From the NCBI GenBank assembly GCA_029881775.1, contig JAOULY010000171.1, positions 1 to 5,295 on the forward strand: DNA of 5,295 bases, in the 5' to 3' direction. The DNA comes from Gammaproteobacteria bacterium (GTDB taxonomy: Bacteria; Pseudomonadota; Gammaproteobacteria; UBA9214). Both the position numbers and the translations under genes were made by a program. Under the pieces are notes generated by a model. It had not been told where the DNA came from, did no database searches, and worked only from the letters and a program-made list of their open reading frames with translations. Shown one piece after another: positions 1-5,219 of this stretch (the stretch's first letter is position 1; every line of letters starts with the position of its first letter).

Positions 1-59
1 TCTGCCAGGCCAAATGGCTGGCGACCCAGTTCGTACGGATTTACGAGCGTGACATTCAT
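1..59 (-). CDS. Partial N-terminus, probable B12-binding radical SAM protein
   Basis: Only the first 19 codons are in the window; the gene runs off the left edge. On the minus strand an ATG at 59-57 opens a frame reading MNVTLVNPYELGRQPFGLA. A weak GAGA ribosome-binding sequence lies about eight bases upstream. The start (hydrophobic strand, then NPYELGRQPFGLA) resembles, from memory, the first strand and loop of the cobalamin-binding domain at the head of certain radical SAM proteins, including the family with a CUAEP/CCAEP tail. Those enzymes carry a CxxxCxxC iron-sulfur motif further on, which cannot be seen here. The reading frame and start are well supported; the family call is inference from a very short stretch. 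The gene diverges from the membrane-protein/rnd pair. Confidence 0.5.
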   Translation of the reverse strand, partial: MNVTLVNPYELGRQPFGLA

Positions 60-71
60 ATATATTTCTCA

Positions 72-102
72 TTAATTACAGTTAATTATGCTGCATACAG
101 CA
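72..102. promoter_or_regulatory. AT-rich divergent control region with repeats
   Basis: Two direct copies of TTAATTA (72-78 and 82-88) are spaced ten bases apart, one helical turn. They are followed by a perfect inverted repeat TGCTG-CATA-CAGCA (89-102). On the minus strand the overlapping CATAAT (90-85) matches five of six bases of a sigma-70 -10 box for the leftward gene, but I see no good -35 box. The cluster lies 13 to 43 bases upstream of that gene's start codon, which suits an operator. That role is inference. The rest of the 60-278 gap shows no clear promoter for the rightward genes. Confidence 0.3.
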
Positions 103-239
103 GATATCGCATTAACGCAGCGGCCCATCCAGGCAGCGCGCGCATGGATGCATGGCCGGGCTGCATTCTAACGCGTTTCCCGGTCCGTGCCGTAGCTGTC
201 GCCGGCAACGGATTCCGGTAGTATTCACACGCAATGACG

Positions 240-258
240 CACCGTGATTCGCACGGTG
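240..258 (+). promoter_or_regulatory. Stem-loop in leader of membrane-protein gene
   Basis: A perfect seven-base inverted repeat, CACCGTG (240-246) and CACGGTG (252-258), encloses a five-base loop. It ends nine bases before the AGGA ribosome-binding site of the next gene. It may structure the leader RNA or be a DNA operator; no function can be assigned from sequence alone. Confidence 0.3.
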
Positions 259-278
259 TCACAACACAGGAAACAGGC

Positions 279-707
279 ATGGCTGTATCGAAAGGCATTA
301 CATGGTCCGGGTTTCTGCTGCGCCTGGTTGCGGCAGCTGTACTGGTGTTCTCAACCTACAATCCGACCGGCAAGTCCTACTATCACTGGCTCAGCGAGAG
401 TATTACCGCGCCGACACCGCAACTGGCGCTGGTCGGTATCCTGCTGTTGATCGGCTGGACAATTTATCTGCGCGCTACCGGTCGTTCACTCGGTGCGTTC
501 GGCTTAATCCTTGCGGCCGCATTTTTCGGTGTACTGGTATGGATGACCATCGACTGGGGCTGGATCAGCGCCAACAGTGTCGAATCGATGACCTGGATCT
601 TTGAAGCGATACTGTGCGGTGTACTTGCTATCGGTATTTCCTGGTCGCACATCCGCCGCCGCATGACCGGCCAGGTAGACGTCGATGAAGTGGAAGGTGA
701 TATTTGA
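279..707 (+). CDS. Small four-helix inner-membrane protein, DUF6524-like
   Basis: Codes for 142 residues starting MAVSKGITW. I chose the ATG at 279 over an in-frame ATG at 234 because an AGGA ribosome-binding site (268-271) sits seven bases before it, and the 15 residues in between are polar and unlike a membrane-protein N-terminus. Four hydrophobic helices are visible at about residues 10-26, 48-64, 70-90 and 102-121. Between helices 1 and 2 lies a YNPTGKSYYHWL motif (27-38), which I recall as typical of DUF6524 proteins. The tail is a basic IRRR stretch followed by an acidic end. It probably resides in the inner membrane. Function is unknown. The stop codon lies 22 bases before rnd, so the two are likely co-transcribed. 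Gene reality is nearly certain; the family name is from memory. Confidence 0.85.
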   Translation: MAVSKGITWSGFLLRLVAAAVLVFSTYNPTGKSYYHWLSESITAPTPQLALVGILLLIGWTIYLRATGRSLGAFGLILAAAFFGVLVWMTIDWGWISANSVESMTWIFEAILCGVLAIGISWSHIRRRMTGQVDVDEVEGDI

Positions 708-729
708 ATAACACGGCCTGCGTGCGCCC

Positions 730-1890
730 GTGAACAGCGCTGTACCCTTCGACTATATCGATACGCCGGCTGCGCTCGTTGCCTTCTGTGAGCAACTGGC
801 TAGCGCCCCGTGGATCGCCCTCGACACCGAGTTCCTGCGCGAAAAGACCTACTACCCGAAACTGTGCCTGCTGCAGGTCGCGACACCCGGCCTGGCCGCG
901 TGTATTGATCCGCTTGCACTGGATGACCTGACGCCAATCCTCGACCTGTTGTTCAACGAGAAAATTATCAAGGTCATGCATGCCGGGCGGCAGGACATGG
1001 AAATCATTTACCACCTGGCCGGCCGCGTACCTGCGCCGGTATTTGACACGCAGGTTGCGGCGCCCCTGCTCGGTTACCCGGACCAGGTCGGCTATGGCAA
1101 CCTGGTCAAATCAGTACTCGGTATTGCACTCGACAAATTGCATACCCGCGATGACTGGTCATTGCGTCCGCTGACCCCGGCACAGGCCCGCTACGCCGCC
1201 GACGACGTGATTTACCTGGTCGAAATCTACCAGGACCTGCACAAACGACTGGAGCAATTGGGCCGACTCGACTGGCTGGCAGCCGATTTCCGACAACTGG
1301 CCGACCCCGCACTGTACGAAAACCCGCCGTCGCAGGCATGGCTCAAGGTCAAGGGTGGCAATCGCCTGCACGGCGCCAGCCTCGCGGTACTGCAGGCACT
1401 GGCCGAGTGGCGCGAACAACTTTCACGTGAGCGCGACCGCCCCAAGGGCTGGCTGTTACGTGATGATGCCATGGTCGATATTGCCCGGCATCGTCCCGCA
1501 ACGCTGGATGCACTGAAACGCATTCGCGGGCTCAACGAACGCCTGCTGGAGCGCTCCGGTAATGACCTGGTCGAACTCGTCAGGGCGGCCGCTCAAAACA
1601 AGCCTGTGCCCTTCCCCGACAAGGGCGTGCGTACCCCGTTAACGGCGTCACAGGATGCTGTCGTCGATACCTTAATGGCGCTGGTCCGCCTCAGCGCAGC
1701 GGAGAACGACCTGAGCCCGGCGGTGCTTGCCAATCGCAAGCAGCTGGAGCAACTGGCACTGGGCAACCGCAACAGCCCCCTGCTGCAGGGCTGGCGCAAA
1801 CCACTGGTGGGTGATCGCCTGAGCGCGATGCTGGCAGGTGATATGTCGCTAAAAGTTTCCGACGGCGAGCTGCAAACGGTTAGCGGTTAA
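730..1890 (+). CDS. rnd: Ribonuclease D
   Basis: A 386-residue 3'-5' exoribonuclease (E. coli RNase D is about 375) that trims the 3' ends of tRNA precursors and other small RNAs in the cytoplasm. All DEDDy active-site residues are visible: D32 and E34 in the LDTEFLRE motif, D89 in HAGRQDMEII, and Y155 with D159 in YAADD. An HRDC RNA-binding domain follows at about residues 214-293, with WREQLSRERDRPKGWLLRD, and a second helical domain closes the protein. The start is a GTG at 730: an in-frame TAA at 709-711 rules out anything further upstream except an unlikely CTG. No strong ribosome-binding site precedes it, so translation may be modest or coupled to the gene ending 22 bases before. The family call is secure. 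Confidence 0.97.
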   Translation: MNSAVPFDYIDTPAALVAFCEQLASAPWIALDTEFLREKTYYPKLCLLQVATPGLAACIDPLALDDLTPILDLLFNEKIIKVMHAGRQDMEIIYHLAGRVPAPVFDTQVAAPLLGYPDQVGYGNLVKSVLGIALDKLHTRDDWSLRPLTPAQARYAADDVIYLVEIYQDLHKRLEQLGRLDWLAADFRQLADPALYENPPSQAWLKVKGGNRLHGASLAVLQALAEWREQLSRERDRPKGWLLRDDAMVDIARHRPATLDALKRIRGLNERLLERSGNDLVELVRAAAQNKPVPFPDKGVRTPLTASQDAVVDTLMALVRLSAAENDLSPAVLANRKQLEQLALGNRNSPLLQGWRKPLVGDRLSAMLAGDMSLKVSDGELQTVSG

Positions 1891-1923
1891 GCGGCATCAT
1901 GCCGCCCCGGGTGTCAGGCACCC
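1891..1923 (+). terminator. Tandem hairpins directly after rnd
   Basis: The first hairpin starts at the base after the rnd stop codon: GCGGCA (1891-1896) pairs perfectly with TGCCGC (1900-1905) around TCA. A second follows at once: GGGTG (1909-1913) pairs with CACCC (1919-1923). Neither is followed by a T-run, so a classic intrinsic terminator is not shown. They may stabilise the 3' end or end transcription with help from Rho. Confidence 0.45.
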
Positions 1924-1960
1924 AATACCGGAGAGCCAGCAGATTAGCCCTCCTCCTACA

Positions 1961-2033
1961 GGGATAACTACTTATCCCCCCTCCCACGGAGACGACCGCT
2001 TATCCCCTTCAACAGAGACGACTACTTATCCCC
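1961..2033. repeat. Degenerate tandem repeat, three CTTATCCCC units
   Basis: The block CTTATCCCC occurs three times (1971-1979, 1999-2007, 2025-2033), at steps of 28 and 26 bases. Similar bases precede each copy (ACTA, GACC, ACTA), and GGAGACGAC- or AGAGACGAC-like spacers separate the copies. The first copy also forms a perfect hairpin, GGGATAA (1961-1967) with TTATCCC (1972-1978) around CTAC. The array lies between the converging ends of rnd and yadH. It is too short and too degenerate for a CRISPR array and holds no plausible open frame. Its origin is unknown; it may be a decayed intergenic repeat family. Confidence 0.6.
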
Positions 2034-2065
2034 CTCTCCCCCAGGGAGAGGGCCGGGGAGAGGGG
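2031..2065. terminator. Long C/G-rich hairpin between convergent genes
   Basis: CCCTCTCCC (2032-2040) pairs perfectly with GGGAGAGGG (2044-2052) around a three-base loop. A second downstream arm, GGGGAGAGGGG (2055-2065), can pair with all eleven bases of 2031-2041 instead, so two folds compete. Strong hairpins of this CCCTCTCCC/GGGAGAGGG kind are common between genes in some gammaproteobacteria. Its place between rnd and yadH fits a two-way terminator or 3'-end stabiliser. On the plus strand a weak T-run (CTTTCT, 2068-2073) follows; nothing similar follows on the minus side. The remaining 110 bases to yadH show no convincing feature. Confidence 0.5.
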
Positions 2066-2175
2066 ATCTTTCTAGAGCACACCTCGCCTGTTTGATATCC
2101 CCTCTTCCTGTCCTTCTCCCGGAGCACCCAAAGAACGGTCACAAAAGAGAAGGGACGCACTTGAAGCGCTGGGTA

Positions 2176-2949
2176 CTACGACCGTATGCCGTAGCCAATC
2201 CGCAGCAGGTGCAGGCTGAAGACATACAGCGTAATAATGAAACCGATGCTGATCGCGTACGAGGTCCACAGGCTGATATCAGAGATACCGAGGAAGCCAT
2301 AACGGAACGCGTTCACCATGTAGAGAATCGGGTTGGCCAGCGACGCATTCTGCCAGAAGTCGGGCAGCATGCTGATGCTGTAGAAGATACCGCCCAGGTA
2401 GGTCAACGGCGTCAGAACGAAAGTCGGGATGATCGAGATATCATCGAAGCTGTTGGCGTAAACACCGTTTATCAGGCCGGCCAGCGAGAACAGAATCGAG
2501 GTCAGCAGGATCATGCTGAGCATGACCGGGATGCTGTGTATATTGAGCGGGTTAAATGCCAGCGACACCGCCATCACGGCAACGCCGACGATCAGGCCGC
2601 GTGCCACGCCACCGCTCACGTAACCCAGCAGGATGATGTAATTCGGGACCGGTGAAATCAGCATCTCCTCGATGTGGCGCTGGAATTTCGACCCGTAGAA
2701 CGAAGACACCACGTTGGCATAGGAATTCGTGATCACGGCCATCATGATCAGGCCGGGAATAATAAACTCCATGTAGTCGAAGCCGTTCATCTGGCCGATA
2801 CGCGGCCCGATCAGGTTACCGAAGATAACAAAGTAGAGCGCCGTAGTAACAACCGGTGGCAGCACGGTTTGCACCCATATGCGCGCGAAGCGTCGCACTT
2901 CCCTGGCCGAGATGGTCTGCAGGGCGATCAGCTTGCTGCGGGTATTCAT
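2176..2949 (-). CDS. yadH: ABC-2 type exporter permease YadH
   Basis: A 257-residue inner-membrane permease (E. coli YadH is 256) expected to pair with the ATPase encoded just upstream; the transported substrate is unknown. The sequence follows the YadH pattern throughout: RIWVQTVLPPVVT near residues 23-35, YFVIFGNLIGPRIG (39-52), FIIPGLIMM (62-70), the coupling region FQRHIEEMLISPVP (89-102), then GYVSGGVARG and TFVLTPLTYLGGIFYS. About six membrane helices are visible, roughly at 24-45, 62-82, 104-132, 140-165, 172-194 and 228-250. Its ATG overlaps the yadG stop by four bases (ATGA). A GGGGA ribosome-binding site lies six bases upstream, inside yadG, so translation is coupled and subunit ratios are probably matched. 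Confidence 0.96.
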   Translation of the reverse strand: MNTRSKLIALQTISAREVRRFARIWVQTVLPPVVTTALYFVIFGNLIGPRIGQMNGFDYMEFIIPGLIMMAVITNSYANVVSSFYGSKFQRHIEEMLISPVPNYIILLGYVSGGVARGLIVGVAVMAVSLAFNPLNIHSIPVMLSMILLTSILFSLAGLINGVYANSFDDISIIPTFVLTPLTYLGGIFYSISMLPDFWQNASLANPILYMVNAFRYGFLGISDISLWTSYAISIGFIITLYVFSLHLLRIGYGIRS

Positions 2950-3878
2950 GCGCCATCCCCGGCCTGGCTGTTTTCCACCAGGTTCATGAACAGTTCTTCC
3001 AGCCGGTTGGTCTTGTTGCGCATACTGCTGACCTGTATGCCGTGGCTGCTGAGTTCGCTAAACAGCGAATTGATCGACTCATCACGATCAATATCCACTT
3101 CCAGGGTACTTTCATCCAGTGCGACCAGGCGATGCCGTTCCAGCGCGGGCAACTCCGCCAGTGGTTCGGCCAGGTCGAGAATGAAGGTTTCCTTGCTCAG
3201 CGTGTTGAGCAGTTGCCGGGTACTGGTGTTCTCTATCAGTTCACCCTCGTCGATGATCGCAATATTGCGGCACAGGCTTTCCGCCTCTTCCAGGTAATGC
3301 GTGGTCAGGATAATGGTCGTGCCGGCCGCGTTGATCTCACGCAGGTAGGCCCACATGGAGCGACGGATCTCGATGTCCACGCCGGCAGTCGGCTCGTCGA
3401 GAATCAGCAGGCGTGGACGATGTACCAGCGCGCGGGCGATCATCAGGCGCCGCTTCATGCCGCCTGACAGGTTGCGGGACATCATGCGGCGCTTGTCCCA
3501 CAGGTCTAGGTGTTTCAGGTACTGCTCGGCACGCACCAGCGCTTCATCACGCGTGATGCCGTAATAGCCGGCCTGGTTGGCGACCACCTCGATGACCGGC
3601 TCGAACATGTTGAAATTGAATTCCTGCGGCACCAGGCCGAGACAGGCCTTGGCATCGGACAGCTCGCGGTCGATGTCGTGTCCGAACACCTCGACAGTGC
3701 CGCCCGACTTGTTGACCAGCGAGGTGATGATGCCGATCAGTGTGGTCTTGCCGGCACCATTCGGGCCCAGCAAGGCAAAGAAGTCCCCTTCTGCCACATC
3801 CAGGCTGACACCCTTGAGTGCCTGGTGGCCACCCGCGTAGGTCTTCTTCAAATCACGTATTGTCAGCGCGGATGGCAT
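2946..3878 (-). CDS. yadG: ABC exporter ATP-binding protein YadG
   Basis: A 310-residue cytoplasmic ATPase (E. coli YadG is 308) that should power the YadH permease. Visible motifs in order: Walker A GPNGAGKT (38-45), Q-loop Q85 in LVPQEFNFN, signature LSGGM (137-141), Walker B LLILDEP (157-163) and switch histidine H194 in LTTHYLEEAE. The C-terminal third keeps the family's RNKTNRLEELF motif. I chose the ATG at 3878, which gives MPSALTIRDLKKTY. A longer frame back to 3935 only adds residues that overlap the upstream gene. No good ribosome-binding site precedes 3878, but the upstream stop codon lies only two bases before it, so translation is probably coupled. All catalytic residues are intact. 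Confidence 0.96.
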   Translation of the reverse strand: MPSALTIRDLKKTYAGGHQALKGVSLDVAEGDFFALLGPNGAGKTTLIGIITSLVNKSGGTVEVFGHDIDRELSDAKACLGLVPQEFNFNMFEPVIEVVANQAGYYGITRDEALVRAEQYLKHLDLWDKRRMMSRNLSGGMKRRLMIARALVHRPRLLILDEPTAGVDIEIRRSMWAYLREINAAGTTIILTTHYLEEAESLCRNIAIIDEGELIENTSTRQLLNTLSKETFILDLAEPLAELPALERHRLVALDESTLEVDIDRDESINSLFSELSSHGIQVSSMRNKTNRLEELFMNLVENSQAGDGA

Positions 3879-3880
3879 GC

Positions 3881-4072
3881 TCAGACCATCTTGATGAGCA
3901 GGAACACAAACAACACGACCAGTACGATCGGCCACAGGAAGCCACGCCAGTCCCGCGTTTCCGCCTGGCGGCTGCGTTCCAGCATGACTTTTACGCCGGG
4001 TCCCATCCAGAACAGGACCAGCACAACGAGCACACCCAGCAGCAGCGCTTCCCAGGTCGACATGTGTTCCAT
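3881..4072 (-). CDS. Small two-helix membrane protein in yadGH operon
   Basis: A 63-residue protein, MEHMSTWEALLLG onward. Two hydrophobic helices are visible at about residues 8-25 and 46-62. The loop between them is rich in basic residues (K28, R33, R35, R40, R43) and holds a GPGVKVMLERSR motif. The positive-inside rule suggests a hairpin with the loop in the cytoplasm and both ends in the periplasm. It is likely real: its stop (TGA) sits two bases before the yadG ATG, and the hydrophobic pattern is well organised. An in-frame ATG at 4063 would give 60 residues and has a close-set GGAA before it, so the start is uncertain. I recall similar unnamed small proteins but no assigned function. 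Context suggests an accessory or regulator of the exporter, which is inference. Confidence 0.75.
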   Translation of the reverse strand: MEHMSTWEALLLGVLVVLVLFWMGPGVKVMLERSRQAETRDWRGFLWPIVLVVLFVFLLIKMV

Positions 4073-4080
4073 GATAATTG

Positions 4081-4097
4081 CCCGGGTTTTACCCGGG
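4081..4097 (-). promoter_or_regulatory. GC-rich stem-loop before small membrane gene
   Basis: CCCGGGT (4081-4087) and ACCCGGG (4091-4097) form a perfect seven-base stem with a TTT loop. On the minus strand it ends eight bases before the ATG at 4072. The only purine-rich sequence that could serve as a ribosome-binding site (GGG at 4083-4081) is buried in the stem. It could therefore lower or control translation of the operon's first gene. It lacks the T-run expected of a terminator and lies upstream of both flanking genes. Confidence 0.45.
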
Positions 4098-4111
4098 TTC
4101 CTGTGCTGACG

Positions 4112-4130
4112 GCATGCAAACAGTGCATGC
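4112..4130. promoter_or_regulatory. Paired GCATGC palindromes, possible operator
   Basis: Two copies of the six-base palindrome GCATGC (4112-4117, 4125-4130) have starts 13 bases apart, and the whole 19-base block is an imperfect dyad around AAACAGT. It lies about ten bases left of the proposed fpr -10 box and about 40 bases from the small membrane gene, so a bound protein could affect both directions. No known regulator site is recognised. Confidence 0.35.
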
Positions 4131-4139
4131 GGAAATTAC

Positions 4140-4148
4140 TGCTATGAT
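4140..4148 (+). promoter_or_regulatory. Possible extended -10 promoter for fpr
   Basis: TGCTATGAT reads as an extended -10 element (TGn followed by TATGAT, five of six bases of TATAAT). A start near 4155 would give a leader of about 100 bases before the fpr ATG. No good -35 box lies 17 bases upstream, which is tolerated with an extended -10. No SoxS/MarA-type site was recognised, although E. coli fpr is controlled that way. Confidence 0.4.
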
Positions 4149-4173
4149 AAGGCATCAGTTGCGAGCGGGTGAA
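4144..4173 (-). promoter_or_regulatory. Possible promoter for small gene-yadG-yadH operon
   Basis: On the minus strand TTCACC (4173-4168) and TATCAT (4149-4144) are separated by 18 bases. They match four of six and five of six bases of the sigma-70 consensus. The -10 box overlaps the rightward fpr -10 on the opposite strand, so polymerase could not occupy both at once. This is a consensus match only. Confidence 0.35.
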
Positions 4174-4184
4174 GTAGTAAAAAT

Positions 4185-4212
4185 GGGTAGTATTTTTTCC
4201 AGGGTATTTTTT
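4185..4212 (+). repeat. Duplicated T-tract in fpr leader
   Basis: GGGTA-GTA-TTTTTT (4185-4198) is followed by GGGTA-TTTTTT (4202-4212), a short direct repeat differing by a three-base insert. The second copy ends just before a GTG at 4215 that is in frame with fpr. The T-tracts would be U-runs in the leader RNA, but no stable GC stem precedes them, so they are not called a terminator. Confidence 0.4.
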
Positions 4213-4256
4213 ACGTGCTTACGCCGCACCCGGACGGCGGCGGGACACCTGCGCGC

Positions 4257-5006
4257 ATGACCGCCTGGGTCGAAGGCACGGTCCATGCGCTCAGGCAATG
4301 GACCGACAGGCTTTACTCCTTGCAGGTCGAGGCGGACATCGCCCCGTTCAAGGCGGGCCAGTTCGGGCGTCTCGCACTGGACATCGATGGCGAGCGGGTG
4401 GCCCGTCCCTACTCTTTCGTGAACGGGCCTGATAATCCATTACACGAATTTTATTTCATCGTTGTGCCGGGTGGCCCGCTGACGCAGCGGCTGGCGCAAC
4501 TGAAGGCGGGTGACACGGTCTACGTGGCACCGCGTGCGGCCGGTTTTTTTGTACTGGACGAGATTCCCGATGCCGGCAAGCTCTGGATGTTGTCCACCGG
4601 TACGGCCATCGGGCCGTTTCTCTCGATCCTGGCAACGAATGAGGTATGGTCACGCTTTCCCCGCATTGTGCTCGTGCACGCGGTCCGTACCCGGGCGGAA
4701 CTCACCTATGCTGATACCATTCGCTCCCTGCTCGATGCGCACCCGGGACAACTGGATTACATACCGTTCGTCAGCCGTGAGGAAACGGACATCGGCCTGC
4801 GCGGGCGTGTGCCGGATGCGATCAGGGACGGATCACTGGAGACACGCGCCGGGTTAACGATAGATGCAAAGGATTCCCAGGTCATGATTTGCGGTAACCC
4901 TGCCATGGTCAGCGATACGCAGGCCGTGCTGACTGAACGCGGTATGCAAAAGAACCGGCGGCGTGAACCAGGCCAGATTACGACGGAGCAGTACTGGAAA
5001 ACGTAA
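4257..5006 (+). CDS. fpr: Ferredoxin/flavodoxin-NADP+ reductase
   Basis: A 249-residue cytoplasmic FAD enzyme (E. coli Fpr is 248) that exchanges electrons between NADPH and ferredoxin or flavodoxin, supplying reduced carriers for radical and iron-sulfur enzymes. The FAD-binding domain shows RPYSFVN with R50, Y52 and S53 at the E. coli positions. The NADP domain shows LSTGTAIGPFLSIL (112-125), and R144, R174 and R184, which bind the NADP 2'-phosphate in the E. coli enzyme, are all kept. The CGNPAMV motif follows. The C-terminus is YWKT, two residues past the tryptophan that ends the E. coli protein. The ATG at 4257 (MTAWVEG) matches the family start. An in-frame GTG at 4215 with AGGG ten bases upstream would add 14 residues, so the start is not beyond doubt. 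Confidence 0.96.
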   Translation: MTAWVEGTVHALRQWTDRLYSLQVEADIAPFKAGQFGRLALDIDGERVARPYSFVNGPDNPLHEFYFIVVPGGPLTQRLAQLKAGDTVYVAPRAAGFFVLDEIPDAGKLWMLSTGTAIGPFLSILATNEVWSRFPRIVLVHAVRTRAELTYADTIRSLLDAHPGQLDYIPFVSREETDIGLRGRVPDAIRDGSLETRAGLTIDAKDSQVMICGNPAMVSDTQAVLTERGMQKNRRREPGQITTEQYWKT

Positions 5007-5058
5007 CCGGTATTGCGCGCGCCGTTTTCAGCCGGGGTAAAGCGGTTATCGTCAATTA

Positions 5059-5125
5059 GCAAGAGCCCGTTTGGATTCGCGCATGCCTGCGCTCCTACGG
5101 CGTATGGATGATCACCGAGACGGAT
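5059..5125 (-). repeat. GTAG-type REP element, copy 1
   Basis: Read on the minus strand it begins with the GTAG head (5098-5095), followed by GAGCGCAGGCATGCGCGAA. The hairpin is perfect: GCGCA (5079-5083) with TGCGC (5088-5092) around TGCC. This head-plus-hairpin form is typical of REP sequences moved by RAYT (TnpA-REP) transposases in Pseudomonas and other gammaproteobacteria. Extra conserved bases extend to 5125. It sits after the fpr stop, the usual location for REPs. Confidence 0.7.
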
Positions 5126-5136
5126 GTTGGCTTCGA

Positions 5137-5201
5137 GCAAGCCCGATTGGGTTCGCGCATGCCTGCGCTCCTACGGCGTATGGATAATCACCGAGACGGA
5201 T
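5137..5201 (-). repeat. GTAG-type REP element, copy 2
   Basis: A second copy in the same orientation, offset 76 bases in the core. The 50-base core 5152-5201 matches 5076-5125 at 49 of 50 bases (A at 5186 against G at 5110). The outer left part differs by a two-base indel and a few substitutions. GTAG head at 5174-5171; hairpin arms 5155-5159 and 5164-5168. Near identity implies recent duplication or joint mobilisation. Confidence 0.7.
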
Positions 5202-5219
5202 AGCGAGCCTGGTTCGCTA
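5201..5219 (-). terminator. Stem-loop over the stop codon of the right-edge gene
   Basis: TAGCGAGC (5201-5208) pairs with GTTCGCTA (5212-5219) in an eight-base stem with one G-T pair and a three-base loop. The stop codon of the minus-strand gene (5219-5217) is the first arm of the stem. It immediately precedes the REP copies in that gene's direction. It lacks a T-run, so it is better read as a 3'-end structure than a proven terminator. Confidence 0.4.

Noticed and set aside
86..298. Minus-strand open frame of 70 codons in the left intergenic region.
   Set aside because: It overlaps the start of the membrane-protein gene, is rich in Cys, Arg and Met without pattern, and covers the control region; no ribosome-binding support.
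1961..2033. Possible CRISPR array from the spaced CTTATCCCC repeats.
   Set aside because: The repeat core is nine bases, spacing is uneven and spacers resemble one another, so it does not fit repeat-spacer structure; no cas genes nearby.
2110..2156. Possible yadH terminator from GTCCTTCTC (2110-2118) and GAGAAGGGAC (2147-2156).
   Set aside because: The loop is 28 bases and the stem needs a bulge, with no T-run on the minus strand, so pairing could be chance.
2092..3467. Several long plus-strand open frames opposite yadH and yadG (2092-2655, 2674-3297, 2856-3467).
   Set aside because: They lie antisense to strongly recognised genes; their translations are rich in R, H, Q and D without domain logic, as expected for shadow frames in GC-rich DNA.
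4078..4260. Plus-strand frame of 60 codons across the yadG-fpr intergenic region.
   Set aside because: It overlaps the fpr start out of frame, crosses the proposed control sites and shows no protein-like pattern.
4757..5140. Minus-strand frame of 127 codons antisense to the end of fpr.
   Set aside because: It runs from the REP sequence into the antisense of a secure gene and has no domain-like features.
5059..5201. Possible CRISPR array or transposon ends from the two long repeats.
   Set aside because: Only two units with a GTAG head and internal hairpin, which fits REP elements better; no transposase frame between or beside them in the window.
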